A stretch of DNA of 64,000 bases from Oxytricha trifallax (GCA_000711775.1 ARYC01017080.1:98658-162657), one strand, 5' to 3'; positions 22,880 to 34,200 are shown, numbered from the stretch's first letter. The notes: generated from the sequence alone by a model not told the origin. A program made the numbers and translations.

Positions 22880-23115
22880 ATGCTTAATATTTTTAATTTT
22901 GGTACCAACTGAGAATAAATTCAGGTTGGTACTGGTACCAATTAGGTTTTGAACCATTTTGGAACTTTTCCATTAAAACCTCATTAGCTTAAAACTAGGT
23001 ACTAATTAAGTTTTGGTACTATTAAATTGGTACCAATTAAAATTAAACAAATTTAGTACCAGTACTAATTAAATTTAAACAAATTTAGTACTAATTTAAT
23101 GGAACTAAATTGATA
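22880..23115. repeat. GGTACCAATTAA-type repeat cluster
   Basis: The interval between the divergent kinase and 22-kDa genes of TBE C holds about eight imperfect copies of a GGTACCAATTAA / TTAATTAGTACC palindrome. It may hold shared promoter or protein-binding sites. The other TBE subfamily has a different motif at the same place. Confidence 0.7.
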
Positions 23116-23288
23116 AAAATGGAGCTCAATCTCTGCAGTTTGTTACAGCTTCTGCAAACTTTCTCCACGTATCTTTGCAGGGTTGACCTCCTATAAGATG
23201 CCCATATTTAATAGTAAGATTTTAAACAATAGGATCCAGAAGTCTATAAGTTATAATTTGAAATTCATTAATAGGAAGAGGAACAAAG

Positions 23289-24079
23289 ATGGAATCACTC
23301 AATGATCAAATGAAAAGAGTCGAGGCTCAAGAAATGATATCAAGATTCAGAAGTAAGGAAGATCTCTATCGATACCAAACTTTACATGGTAAGATAACTT
23401 GATGATTATTAACATATTATACAGTTGGTTTAATCCTTCCTACGATGGAAGGTACCAAAATTTCATTCTTGAAAGCAATACTTTGTGAGGAGAAGAAAGC
23501 TTTTAAAAATAAAGAGATTAAACTAATCGAAATTCCCAACTACCCTGAGATTTCAGTCACTAATCTTTATGAGGATGCCATGTAAGATGAGGAAGTGGTA
23601 GTTTACCTTCCTACCAAGAAACAACTCTCTAATAAACTACCAGAGAGGAACTTCTTCTTTGGTGTTCTTGGTACAATAAAAGAGGATTATCTCAGAGAAA
23701 TTATTGAATAAGCACATAAGAAACGATATTCTATTTCTCCTGAAGACTAGAAGAAGCAAGGCATTCTAATAAGCTCAGCTTGGCTAGAGGAACTTAAGAA
23801 GCATCCTTATCTTTCAAGTAAGCTTTGACATATAACTTTGTAGGAAAATCTGGCACTGGTATATATCTTATGAAAGAGCATGCTAAGGTTCATAGAGAGA
23901 GAAAGTCACAGAAAATTCATGAAGTGAGCAAGAGACTTTATAAAGATGTTTAAAAGCCAGATGAAATGAACATAGATGCAGGAGCTGGCACAAAGAGAAG
24001 AAATATGGGCCCAAGCAAGCCATAAGAAGAGGAGAAGAAAGAGAAGGCAAACCCATTTATGGGACAGTTTAATATGTGA
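23289..24079 (+). CDS. TBE 22-kDa protein, intact with two introns
   Basis: ATG 23289. Exon 1 ends near 23391, then intron GTAAGATAAC...TACAG (about 35 bp). Exon 2 reads LPTMEGTKISFLKAILCEEK through IEIPNYPEISVTNLYEDAM and NKLPERNFFFGVLGTIKEDY to HPYLS. The second intron, GTAAGCTTTG...TTGTAG, starts near 23819. Exon 3 reads KSGTGIYLMKEHAKVHRERK and ends NPFMGQFNM with TGA 24077-24079. After splicing there is no stop or frame break. The C-terminus is lysine-rich. It converges on the transposase with a 6-bp gap between stops. No known enzymatic motif. Confidence 0.88.
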
Positions 24080-24085
24080 ATATAT

Positions 24086-25151
24086 TCATTCGTTTAAATC
24101 TAAAACTTATTGATAAACATTCATTCTTCCCTTTCTCGCACAAATTGTTGTCTTATCTACGCTCACTCTCTTACAGTTGCTTTGAATCAAGTCTACTGTA
24201 TCGATGGGCAAGTCATGCATAAGATGATACAGCAGCAGCTTCTTGTAGTGAGTCTTTATTTAACTCCAGTAGAATTCTATTCCATTAAATTAAGGGCTGT
24301 AAGGAACGTTGTATACAGGAGTTATGTTTAACTCTTCATAAGCTTTCTTAGACTCCTTAGTCTTATGAACTGATAGGTTATCAACAAACAGGATGATCTC
24401 TTGGTTGCTATACTTCTCTCTGAGCTTATGTAGGAACTCTATATACTACTCTCGCTTAATAGAGCGAAGGGTGAATCACATAACTCTCTAAGCCTGAATC
24501 TTCACTTATACCAGCTAAAATTGCATGAGTGACTACCTTTACTTTTTAGTCATAAACTTCTATGTTATCATACTTCTTGTACCATGACTTATTAATAAAA
24601 GTGTTGAACGTAAACACAGCTTCATCTGCATGTATGAACTTGATGTTATTATCAATAGCTCTCTGCATTTAATCATATATATAGTTTAAATTATTACTAT
24701 AAAATGGCACTGTAAAATCAATCACTCTCTTCACTCTGTTGACAGTCTTGAAAGTAATACCATTTCGTCTATAAATATTGGCTATAGTCTAAGGAGAGAT
24801 ACGCATGTCTGGAAACTTGCGATGAAACATGACAGCTCGTTAGTCAAGAGGAAAGTGAGCCCAATACTTTAATGTCTTAGAGTCACAGAGATAGTCAATA
24901 TGGACCTGTGAGAACTTTTATTTTCTTGCAGGATGTTTTCAAGAGCCTGAGTTATAATGTTAAACAGCTAACAAGCAATGATACCTAACAGTTGAGGCAC
25001 TCTTGTGTAGGAGTCTTGCTATGGCTGTATAATTCAACACTGGTTTGACTTAGTCTATATTAATACTTGTACCATACCTAAGCTTAAGCAGTAAATCTAA
25101 ATATTACTCATCATAAATAGACCCTAAATTTCGCTAATTTCTATTTCTCAT
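24086..25151 (-). pseudogene. TBE transposase of copy C, two lesions
   Basis: ATG 25151 to TGA 24086, about 355 codons, the family's usual 42-kDa size. Catalytic blocks: IHADEAVFTFNTF, LFVDNLSVHKTKES, NVPYSPQFNGIEFYW (D, D, E). There is one in-frame TGA near 24945 and a one-base insertion near 24475 (the HPRS region), so the copy is inactive as read. The other two genes of the same element are intact, so damage is uneven. The protein belongs to the IS630/Tc1 DDE group and acts on DNA ends during excision or transposition. Confidence 0.88.
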
Positions 25152-25254
25152 TTTGATAATTGGCCTAATTTCTCTACTAACCCCAATAAGACCCCAACTA
25201 TACCCTACAAATCAAAGCACTTATAAACCTCACTAAGGGGTTTTGGGGTTTTGA

Positions 25255-26650
25255 ATGAGTAAAAAATTAAGCACCAAAAAAACTTATAAGGCCAAAACCC
25301 CATAAGCTAAAATTTCTGATTAAGAACTTTCAGACTACACTGCTGAATATTTTGATTATGATCACCTTAAGGAGCTTAAATAAGAGGAATAGAGGAATAC
25401 GATTATGAAGTATTTAAAACAGTAAGGCTTACTAGGAAAGAAAACGTATAAAGATGTAAAAGCTCAATTACAAAAGCGATTTCACAAGGATGAATTATAA
25501 CATCATCGAAACTGGCTAATAATAACTTTGAGCTCCAGAAAAAGCGATAGTAATGATCAACCCCTGGTAAATAAGTTTCTACAAAATAACTCTAAATTTA
25601 TAAGATTAAAAAGTGAGCTAAAAGATTTAACCAAAACCTATTACGATAAGTCGTGATTCAGGAAGTAATAATTCAGATTAACTACCACAAAGTGAATCAA
25701 AAATTTACTCTGGCTTATAATCTTTAAATTCATAATAGCTTAAAATAGACAATGAAGAATTTCAAACAAAGTCCGATACAACTTTTCCTGTATTAATTTG
25801 ATTAGAGGAAATCGTAAATTACTAGTTTCAAGGACTAACTTAATAAGCTTTGGATGACATAAGAGAGAAGCTGATTGCTCAAATGTCAGAGATGTTATAA
25901 GATTAACTTAATGAAATGCATGACTTAAAACTCTAAAATAACAATGAATAATTAGCAAAACTTCAGGAAAAAGTGGATGGGATGGATATTCAAATAATAT
26001 AACAATTGATAAAAGATGGAAAGGATGAAATTAAAAATGCGTTTTATGTGCTTGTTAAGGATTAAAGACTTATCTCCGACTATCGAAATTGCAACATAAG
26101 AGTCCTTAGCAAACTAAGAAAAAAGGCTTACATCGCTTTATCAAAGCTTGAAACAACTAATTGAGGAAAATTAATACTAACTCAAACTTTTAAGTGAGTA
26201 ATAAAAGATATTTGAGGTTCAAATGTCTAACCAATAAAAAGAATACTAAGAAAAATAAAAGGTCTAGCCATTAAATTCCAAAAACATTTTGGATTAAGTA
26301 TTTACTTTATGTGCTGACCTTGCAAAAAAGTTTAATAGCAATTTTGATATTTTAAACAACATCTCTAAGGAACTTAAAAACAGAAAAACCTGTATTGAAA
26401 AAACAGAATTAAAAAAGAGTATGGACTAAATTAATACTTTAAGCAATAAAAATGGCATGTCATAATAGTTAAATAAAACTTAAACTATGTAAAGTATCAA
26501 CGATCTCTAATAACTCGCATAATATGAATTAAAACAAAACAATTTAAAGATTTAACTCTTAAACCAACTCTGTCAAATTCGTGTCTATCGATGGGAAGTA
26601 GTTCATGTTTAAAAATATAGGGAAGAAATTTATTTCAATGAAAGAAAATA
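25255..26650 (+). pseudogene. E2 third gene: coiled-coil protein, interrupted
   Basis: ATG 25255 sits directly at the TBE C junction. Reads MSKKLSTKKTYKAK..., then SDQELSDYTAEYFDYD, KRFHKDELQHHRNWL. A frame change near 25650 leads to a long Gln/Leu/Glu-rich section with heptad character (QALDDIREKLIAQMSEML, LAKLQEKVDGMDIQII, DGKDEIKNAFYVLVKD). One internal TGA near 25800 and another frame change near 26150 precede a final charged section to about 26650. Homologous to the E3 gene at 26880-27943. No DNA-binding or catalytic motif is visible. It replaces the zinc-finger/kinase gene of TBE as the third gene. Confidence 0.62.
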
Positions 26651-26750
26651 ACTATTTATGATTTAAACTATATAGGTATAACTTATTTACTCCATTTTAT
26701 TACTTTACTTAATGACCTTCATGAGCATCCATGTTATCCAAGTTATGGGG

Positions 26751-26879
26751 TTTATTTTAGTTATTGAATTGTTTCATGCTGATTTTTAGATCGGTTTTTT
26801 CAAGTGTTGTAATTCTGATTCTGCTATTAAATTGCTTAATACTATTGTTAACTATGTCATAATTGTTATTCATTTATTT
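26751..26879. other. Junction between E2 and E3
   Basis: AT-rich centre of the tail-to-tail arrangement. The two coiled-coil genes converge here. No clear element end or target duplication was recognised. Confidence 0.4.
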
Positions 26880-27943
26880 TAAATGGTTAGTATAAATGGC
26901 ATTTACTTATTCTATTGTTCTTTTAAAACTCAATTATTAATATTTTTATTTATCTTCAATTGATTTTTACGAAAGAGTTATTTGGTTTTCAACTTTGTTT
27001 TACTTATCTTATAAACTATCAAATTGAATTTTATTCTCATCTATTTGTCTTTTCAGGCCATTGTACAACTCAGTAAATCTTCTAACATGATTTGCTAGCG
27101 CATCTTGTGACACCACGCTAATAGTATATGATAGGTCTTTAATGTCTGTTACAAGGATTTAAAAAGCATTTTTAATTTCTTCCTTTCCTTCGATGACAAG
27201 TTGCTTAACCATTAAGAAGTCTATTTTATCAATTTTAGCTTATAAGTCCAGCATTTATTCATTATTTTGTTAAAATAGTCAATGTATCTTTTATCTAGTT
27301 CACCCCCTAATATTTCAGGAATTTGAGGTAGCAATTACTCTCTCATAGCTTTCTTTCATTGCTTCAATTTTTAATCCTGTAAATTATTTACTTTATACTC
27401 TATCTAACTCAATTCGGGAAAAGTTGTATCTGAAATAGACAAATATTCTTCCGTGTTTGTATGTAGTTATTATGAATCCAATCATTAATACCCGAAATTA
27501 GCCTATATATAACCTTATGTTTGATCTTAAGAATTCTTTGATATAGAATCAGGGCTTTATTTTAGTATTTTTCCCTTACTATTCTAGTTACTTTTATTCT
27601 CTAACATTTGCTACACCTATTTTTGAGCAGTCTTTTTCAAGGGAGTATTTCATCTACTTTCGCTTTTCTTGAATTTAGAGTTGTTATTAGACAATTTCTA
27701 TGTTTTTGTAAGACTTCCTTTTAAAATAGAGCTGAATTTTAACATCCCTGTAATTCTTATTCCCGAGTATGTCTTACTATTTGAGATATTTCAAAATTTT
27801 AGTTTTTTCTTCCTCATTTTTAATTACACTAATTATTCTTCATTGAAAAATTCAGCTTTGTAATTTGATTCCTCCTAATCAGAATTACTTTCTAAACTCT
27901 TTTTATCTTTTAATGGGTTTTGTTTATTTTATTTCTTACTCAT
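26880..27943 (-). pseudogene. E3 third gene: coiled-coil protein, decayed
   Basis: Starts at ATG 27943 with MSKKQNKQNPLKDKK and SDQEESNYKAEFFNEEQ, matching the start of the E2 gene. A TGA follows near 27790. Later recognisable pieces are SISDTTFPELSQIEYK near 27440 and DKIDFLMVKQLVIEGKEEIKNAFQILVTD near 27200, aligning with the E2 heptad region. Several frame changes separate them. The match at both ends and in order supports shared ancestry with 25255-26650. Confidence 0.6.
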
Positions 27944-28633
27944 GCTTTAATTTAATTAAGGTTACTTTTTCATTTGCTTAAATAATAATCTTGGTTGCTA
28001 ATTTTGGTATCTGTTATTTTTAGTAGTCTCTTCTTGAGTTATTGCTAGCTAATTTTAGAAACTTGACACCTTGATTAATAAAAGACTTTAATTAATTTAA
28101 TTGAGATTTTAATTTTAATTTTATTGGATGTCATGAATATTTTAATTTGATTAAAAGTATAGCAAACTATAACAACTATAACAAAAAGATAAATCAAAAT
28201 TAATAACCAATTAATTCAAACTACTAATGCTTGTTTTAACTGATAAATCAATATAAAGCAATAAGAAACTTTAATTAAATACTTAAAAATATAAAGTATT
28301 TAATGACTGTATTTATTAACAAAATGATATTATTAGAATAAAACTTTGCAAATTTGCCTTGTATGAAATTTTAAATCAAAATCATTATTCAAAAATGATT
28401 ATTAGAGTAATTGTTTTGGTGATTTTAAGGGGCATATTTTGATATCATATTACATTCCTCTTAAGTAAAAATCTATAGTTTAACTAACTAAATTACAGTT
28501 TTCAAACATGTTTGTAGTATTAATTTTTCATTACTAATTTTAATTGATAAAGTATAAATTAATAAGTTTTAGTTAAAAGCCTTTTAATTCTTAGTGATAA
28601 AGGTTTTAATTTATTTAAGTTGAATTATTAACT

Positions 28634-29464
28634 TCAAATCATAAACTCAGTATTCTATTAGATAGGGTCAATGGCTTAAACATTCCCTTGACCATCAATT
28701 ACCCCTAGGTCGTGAAGTTACATGACAAGGGACTTATAGTTCAGCAAATCGTCAATTTGGTTTTTCATCATGCCCATTTCATCTCTCACCCTCTTGTTTT
28801 AGTCCAAAAACTTCCTTTTGTTAAAATTGCTATTTGACTCTTGAATTTTCTCCTCCTCTTAAATAAGCTGTCTGGCTTTCCTTTTGGTACTTTACTTGAT
28901 CAGATATGCAGATCTCCCCTTAAGAACTACATAATCTCAATGATAGCAAAATATTACCACTTTAGTTGAGAGAGTCATTCAAAGCCGAAATGAACTCAGG
29001 TTTCATATGCAATAATGAGTTCTACGATTAGTCGAGTTTTTTCTGTCTTACCTAGCCTTTAAAATCATTTAATTTATGCCTTAAGTATAGAGAGATAATA
29101 AGACATCGATTATCCACTTCTTATCGAGATTGAGCCAATCTGCCTAATCTGTAAGATATTTAAGTAAACTGCGCTTTTAGAGTACATATAAATAGAAAAT
29201 CGTCCCCAGTTAACCCCTCAATCTAAGGCACAACTGCAACTACCACATCACACCTTTTCAAATTCTATAAGTTTTAATTTAAGCATAGATTACCTTTTTC
29301 TTACCAGTCAAATTACTCCTGAAAAAATAAATATTTGTACATTTGACTTTTGGTAAATATGCTCCACATTCTTGGCATAAGAAGTCATACAATTCCTTTT
29401 AACTCCCAACTTTTTCTCTGACTTAATTTACATGAATTTGTTGAAGCTAATCGTTCATTTCCAT
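28634..29464 (-). pseudogene. E3 22K-like protein, one frame break
   Basis: ATG 29464. Exon 1 contains VREKVGSQKELYDFLCQECGAYLP. An intron of about 30 bp (GTAATC...TATAG) follows, then NLKRCDVVVAVVPQIEGL as in E2. A frame break near 29170 disturbs the section equivalent to DWLHLDKRW. The reading resumes at LHMKPEFISALNDSLNQS, then a second intron (GTAATA...TGTAG), then LKGRSAYLIKQSTKRKARQ and finally LLNYKSLVMQLHDLGVIDG, the same C-terminus as E2. TGA 28634-28636. Both introns sit where TBE and E2 have them. Divergent from the transposase. Confidence 0.62.
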
Positions 29465-29649
29465 TTCTTATTATTTGTTGTCTAATATCGAAATCAGGAC
29501 TTGTTTCAATATGAAATATAATAATTAATAATAAATATTTTAATAATTGTTACTTTTAGGAGAAAATGTAAACTATTTTAGTTTATTTAGAAAACTTTAT
29601 TAAAGAAAATTTCTCATTATAGTTATTTAATTCTGTTTTATTATAGGGA

Positions 29650-31330
29650 GCAATATAAGAAGATATAATTTCAACAAGATGATATTAGAAAATATTTCAG
29701 GTTAACGAATACCCATGAAAGCAGTGATGAGTAAGATGATGGTAATCAGTAATTCGAGTAATCTGAATAAGTCACTCATGATGACTCAAAACCATTATCA
29801 AAATCAACCCAGTTGATTTATTAGGCAATTTAAACCTCAGATAATATTATGATATACCACGTTACCTGAGATTCAATTTTTAAGCTTGTGGAGACTTGAG
29901 CAAAGTAGATTGTCGATTAAGTCTACTCAACAATAATTTTAGACCCAAAAAAGATTGTGAATACTAATTAGAGTGAAATAACTCTAAATGGGGGACTATC
30001 TTTATAAGAGATTCAGACACTTAAAAATTAAGTATTTATCCTCTCAAATGAAGATGAATGTATTTCAAACTTAAACCAATTATAGTTTAATAAACCTTCC
30101 GATTAATTTAAAGAGGCAAGTCTAAATAATTTCTAGTTATTCTTAAAAAGCTAGAAAATTCTTGTAAGTAATAATAGCTATTCCTTTTTAATTAAAATTT
30201 AAATTTTAGAACTAGCAATAACAAGGAAGGGATATTTTTTCAAATATTGAAATCCAAGAAGGAAATGAGAAGAGCTTAAATATTATTCAGTTAAAATGGG
30301 TGCCAAAAGTCATGCCTAATCAAAAGGCTAAAGATTACTATATACAAACTTTAAAAAATTCTTTCAAATTAAGATGGTCATTGCTCGGATGTTGATAATA
30401 TCAGCAAATTATAAAATCGCAATTTAGTGTCATGCATTTTAAGCAATTGTAAAATAATTTCATGCTACTGGGGATTAACTTAAATCACTAAAGTAGTTAT
30501 AGAATCTAATTCAAGATAAGCTTAACTGTATACTATCTTGCTCAAAATTAAGAAGAATATTAAAAAGCAGCCTGGGATATAGCTTTAAAAAGGTTTACCA
30601 AATTGATACAAGAACAAATTCTATAAACTGCTTACTCTACTGTTAAATAGCAGCGAAATTTTACATTGAATAGCTCTCATCTCAGAAGATATTGAATAAC
30701 ATTGATGAGAGCAGTCTTCAATAATAGAACTACTAATACAAAAGTTGGAGCTAGAAAAGTTAAAGAAATTATTCAGACTAGTTAATAAGAATGTATGAAG
30801 TTAACATAATAGCAGCAATTGAAAGTGATAACTCATTTTGTTTTTCATTAAATATTGGGAGGACAAATAGTGAAACATTCTACAACTTTTTACTGAATCT
30901 CATTTCTTATCTGGATAGTAAGAGACATGAATGGAGGGCTGACACGATTTTACTTTTAGACAACGCAACCTATCATCGAAGCCTTTACATAACAAGAAAA
31001 TTTCGACTACTCTAGGTCCCAATCATGTACCTGGGTCCATACTAGTTTGATCTAGTCCCTATCGAAAAATGCTTCTCTTTCATAAAAAGAAATATAATGT
31101 TTAGAAAATAGAAAGGTGATTAGATTTCATTCTTAAAGGACTTAGGCCAAGAAATGTCTAATTTTGATTTTGGTTTGGCTAAGTCATGCTTCCGATCAAG
31201 TCTTAGAAAAGCTCTAAAGGCATTAGAACCAAAAAATAATATGATAGTTTTACCTTAATATCCAATTTCACAATAGCAAAGCTTTATTGGGTAGATATCA
31301 AGAGATACCATCCAAACCTAATAAAAAGTT
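29650..31330 (+). pseudogene. E3 DDE transposase, broken
   Basis: The N-terminal frame near 29662 (QQDDIRKYFRLTNTHESSDE, acidic) ends in TGA near 29870. Further open pieces with internal TGA codons follow to 30230. The catalytic half is clean from about 30791: LNIGRTNSETFYNFL, ILLLDNATYHRSLYI, YLGPYQFDLVPIEKCFSFIK, then a basic C-terminus to about 31330. The D-N-A-T-Y-H and P-I-E-K blocks place it with E2 in the IS630/Tc1 group and distinguish it from TBE (V-D-N-L-S-V-H, F-N-G-I-E). Start codon unresolved. Confidence 0.75.
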
Positions 31331-31340
31331 TGTTAAAATA

Positions 31341-32399
31341 AGAATAATAGTAATTGAACAAAAACTCAAGGATCAAATAATCATTATAAAAATATTGAAA
31401 GGGTTTTGACTTTTGCTAAAAAATTTGCACTTAATACTTTAAAAGGTAAGTTTTGTTGAATAAAATACTTTTTTAATTAAATTTGCTATCGTTTTAGAAT
31501 TTACTTTTTAAAATATTATAACTTAAACACCATAATGATTTATAAAATCTTAAAGCAAAATTATCAATTAATTCTAGTTAACTTTATTATTAATATTCTT
31601 AGGAATTTATTCAAATTTATTAAAGCTATTTGTTCATTTTTATATTCTAATTTATATTTTTTTTCTAACTAGTTTGATAATCAGCAGACCCTCTGCGGAA
31701 AATAAGAATAATATTTATTTTTATAATTAGTATAAAAAGTTAAATTTAATTCAAAAACTTCTAATTTTAAACATTAAACTTTGATATTCCGCAAAGGTTC
31801 TGCGGAATATATTAAATTGATTAATGAATTTTAAGAGATCTATGATTACAGATAATATAAAATTTTGATAATTACTTAGTTTTTTTTAAAATAAAAAAAT
31901 CATAAATAAATTACACTAAACTCACTTTGTTGATTAATACTAACGATTTTAATTTATTGAATTCTTTAATTACCAAATTATTTATATTTTATAGGAAGTT
32001 ATATTTATTTATTAAATATTATTCACAATAAGAGCTATTTTAATATATATATAAGTGTTATAAAAATATTAAGGTCCCTAAACTTTCAGAAATTAGAAAC
32101 TAATTTCACTAATTTAATTTATTTAACATTTCAATATCTGTGAGTTTTAGTTAAAATAAAAAATTAATAAGCAAATATATATATCCTAAAATTTAATTGT
32201 TAATCAATTGATTAAACTGCGTATTCAAACTACAATAGTAAATAGATTATGACTTTAATTTATCATTGGTTTTAAATTTAAGTTAATTACATCAATTTAA
32301 TATATAATTTGCTTAAAGCTAATCAACTATTATGATGTGCATAATGAGTAATCTCAAATTAAATTTAACATATCACTGTTTAATACTGAAATAAAACCA
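31341..32399. other. AT-rich stretch without recognised gene
   Basis: Low-complexity AT DNA. Two CTCTGCGGAAAAT / TTCTGCGGAATAT motifs near 31690 and 31800 form a loose inverted pair. No gene is supported. Confidence 0.45.
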
Positions 32400-32744
32400 T
32401 CAATTTTAGTCGTGACTTAGACGTATCTGAAGTGAGTTGACGTGGCAATCAATGACGTGCCAAGTCGTAAACTAAAAATCTCCAAAAAACCACCTCGCCC
32501 CCATTCCACTTCTCACTGTAACAAGATGCATACGAGATAAGAGCCTAGCTATTGACTAGGAGTATCCCCCGCAGAGCTCGCAGAGATCTGCTTCCTGTAA
32601 ACAATTAAAGGGGAGTCTGGAGAAAACTCTTACCAGGTTCCACCGATGCTGAGATAGTAGTCTCTGTCCTTTCGCTGTGGTAGCCTCATTAACCCGACCT
32701 GGTGTGGGAGGAAAATCATTATCGTTGGCTTCTATGGTTCTCAT
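32400..32744 (-). CDS. ORF in GC-rich island, possible intron
   Basis: Open for 114 codons (ATG 32744 to TGA 32400) in a 480-bp island (about 32405-32885) much richer in GC than its flanks. A 39-bp segment beginning GTAAGAGTTTTC and ending TTGTTTACAG looks like an intron. Removing it keeps the frame and joins RWNL to EADLCELCGGYS. The composition resembles the 203-codon unit at 14.87-15.65 kb. No family is recognised. It could be retroelement-derived or a macronuclear-destined segment. Confidence 0.35.
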
Positions 32745-33486
32745 CGTCTCACTTTTGAAGGTTTAGCACCCCCTTCATCCTGCTCCCTATTACCTAGGAA
32801 GCTGAACTCACGCCAGGAAGCTCATCAAATACAGGGAAATCCTTAGCGTGGAGACAACTCGAGGAGTTTAGGATCTGACAACTATTATGATGTTTAGATA
32901 AACATCATAATTATCAAATAAAATCTACTTAAAATAATTTATAGATACTTTGCCTATTTAGGGCCTCATTTGTAAATAATATCGAGTCCGCTCAGTACGT
33001 TTAACTCAATGACTTGACATTAATCCTTGTTGGCAAAATACTTGAAGAAAAACTTTGAATTAAGTCAATTTCATAATACATATGACTTGCTATGAATTAA
33101 TTTATAGAAAAGAGATTAATTAAACTTTCTTGAAAATCTAGATAAGAAATAATAATTAATTCAAAAAGAGAGGATAAAAAATATAAAATTATTTGATCTG
33201 TAATCCATGGACATTGACATTTAAAGTCTTTAATTTAAATTCCATTATGAATTTTTAATTTTCAATAAGAAGCTAAATATGTTTAATTATTTTGATTTAA
33301 AAAATTATAATTTCAAAATTCTATTAAAAATTTGACTCATGGGGTTTATCATAAATTTTGAGTGTGTAAGTAAATTTGGAAATATTATTATACATGAAAA
33401 TTAAATTAAAAAATTAAATATAAATTAAAGTAGCTTAAATATCAATAAAGTGTAACTAAAAAAAATTATATAAAAATTACTGAATT

Positions 33487-33553
33487 TATATATAATCATA
33501 GATTTTGAATATGGAAAATTTGAATTGGGTTAATTCCTATTTTTTACCAAATT
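33487..33553 (-). repeat. Dispersed inverted repeat, copy 2
   Basis: Matches 10167-10235 in reverse orientation. It lies at the start of the frame at 33495-34106 and encodes IIDFEYGKFELGQFLFF, close to the peptide of the other copy. Confidence 0.6.
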
Positions 33554-34106
33554 TCACTTAAATATTCAGTAAAAAATTATAAGGAAAACAATAATATACT
33601 AAAGTGTAAAAAGGCTTGACGATATTGAATCTTTTTCTTTCGCTGTTCTATTAATAGCAAAGTAAGTGATAAAAATTAAACTATTTGAACGTGCTTAAGT
33701 AAAAAAATAACTAATCACTTAAGAATTAATAAAATTCTAAGGAATCTAGAATTTTACAGAAATCCTCAATCTCATATTGATATTTAATAAAGAGATTCAT
33801 CACAGTAGAAAGGATTGTTGTAATAAAAGATAAAAATATTGTTAATGGATAGAATTCATAAAATTAAATAACAGCCCTCATAATAAAACAACATATATAA
33901 GGAAATGTCGTTTAGATTATATAAATGACTACGAGAAAGTCAGTATCAAAGCTCCCCTTATCACTTAACTTCCAAAATAGTTTCTTCTAGAGAAATTAAT
34001 ATAAGAAAAGCCTTATTCAAACATATAAAATAATACCGATAAACATTTGATAAATTTCAAATATAATAAACTATAATATAATCTTTTTCAAAAATTACAA
34101 CACTGA
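33495..34106 (+). CDS. Unrecognised 203-codon coding block
   Basis: Open under the ciliate code until TGA 34104-34106. It is protein-like throughout, for example KRLDDIESFSFAVLLIAK and a C-terminal CRLDYINDYEKVSIKAPLIT. It begins with the peptide shared with the ankyrin-like piece at 10.2 kb. No start ATG is assigned, because the true start may lie in another segment. Probably part of one gene with the block at 34201-35079 on the same strand, separated by an AT-rich gap of about 95 bp. No domain recognised. Confidence 0.45.
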
Positions 34107-34200
34107 ATTTTATTGACAACACTTAATCATTCCAGGAAAAACAAAATCAGTTAAAAAAAAAAGTTATCTCTATAAAAATTTTTAAAATATAATCAATTTG

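Larger units (their letters stand above)
21135..25253 (-). mobile_element. TBE: TBE transposon copy C, full length
   Basis: Begins CAAAACCCCAAAACCCC and ends in the inverse, with terminal repeats continuing inward (TTAGTGAGGTTTATAAGTGC). It is flanked by AAT on both sides (21132-21134 and 25254-25256), the 3-bp ANT duplication of TBE. It carries a kinase gene (minus), a 22-kDa gene (plus) and a transposase (minus). Terminal and coding sequences differ clearly from copies A, B and D, so it belongs to another TBE subfamily. It was inserted into E2, so it is younger than E2. Confidence 0.93.
17850..26750 (-). mobile_element. E2: TBE-related three-gene element
   Basis: Order from left: DDE transposase (minus), 22K-like gene (plus), a TBE insertion at 21135-25253, then a coiled-coil gene (plus). 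Transposase and 22K diverge, unlike TBE where they converge. E3 (about 26880-31340) carries the same three genes in mirror order, so E2 and E3 lie tail to tail. The left end abuts the telomere-flanked methyltransferase unit. No terminal repeat specific to E2 was found, so its ends are approximate. Confidence 0.68.
26880..31340 (+). mobile_element. E3: TBE-related three-gene element
   Basis: Contains the coiled-coil gene (minus), the 22K-like gene (minus) and the DDE transposase (plus), the mirror image of E2. Protein similarity to E2 is moderate, so these are old or separate subfamilies, not a recent duplication. All three genes show at least one lesion. Ends are approximate. A GGGGTTTA near 33341 could mark a right boundary but is unsupported. 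Confidence 0.66.

Noticed and set aside
25291..25310. CCAAAACCCCATAAG just right of TBE C as another telomere-type end, paired with GGGGTTTA at 26747
   Set aside because: The C-run falls inside the reading frame of the E2 coiled-coil gene (Lys-Ala-Lys-Thr-Pro-Gln), and the E3 gene aligns around it. Only one repeat unit is present.
33338..33350. ATGGGGTTTATC as right end of E3 or partner of the block at 15972
   Set aside because: A single G4 run with about 12 matching bases is weak in a 64-kb AT-rich window, and no second repeat unit follows.
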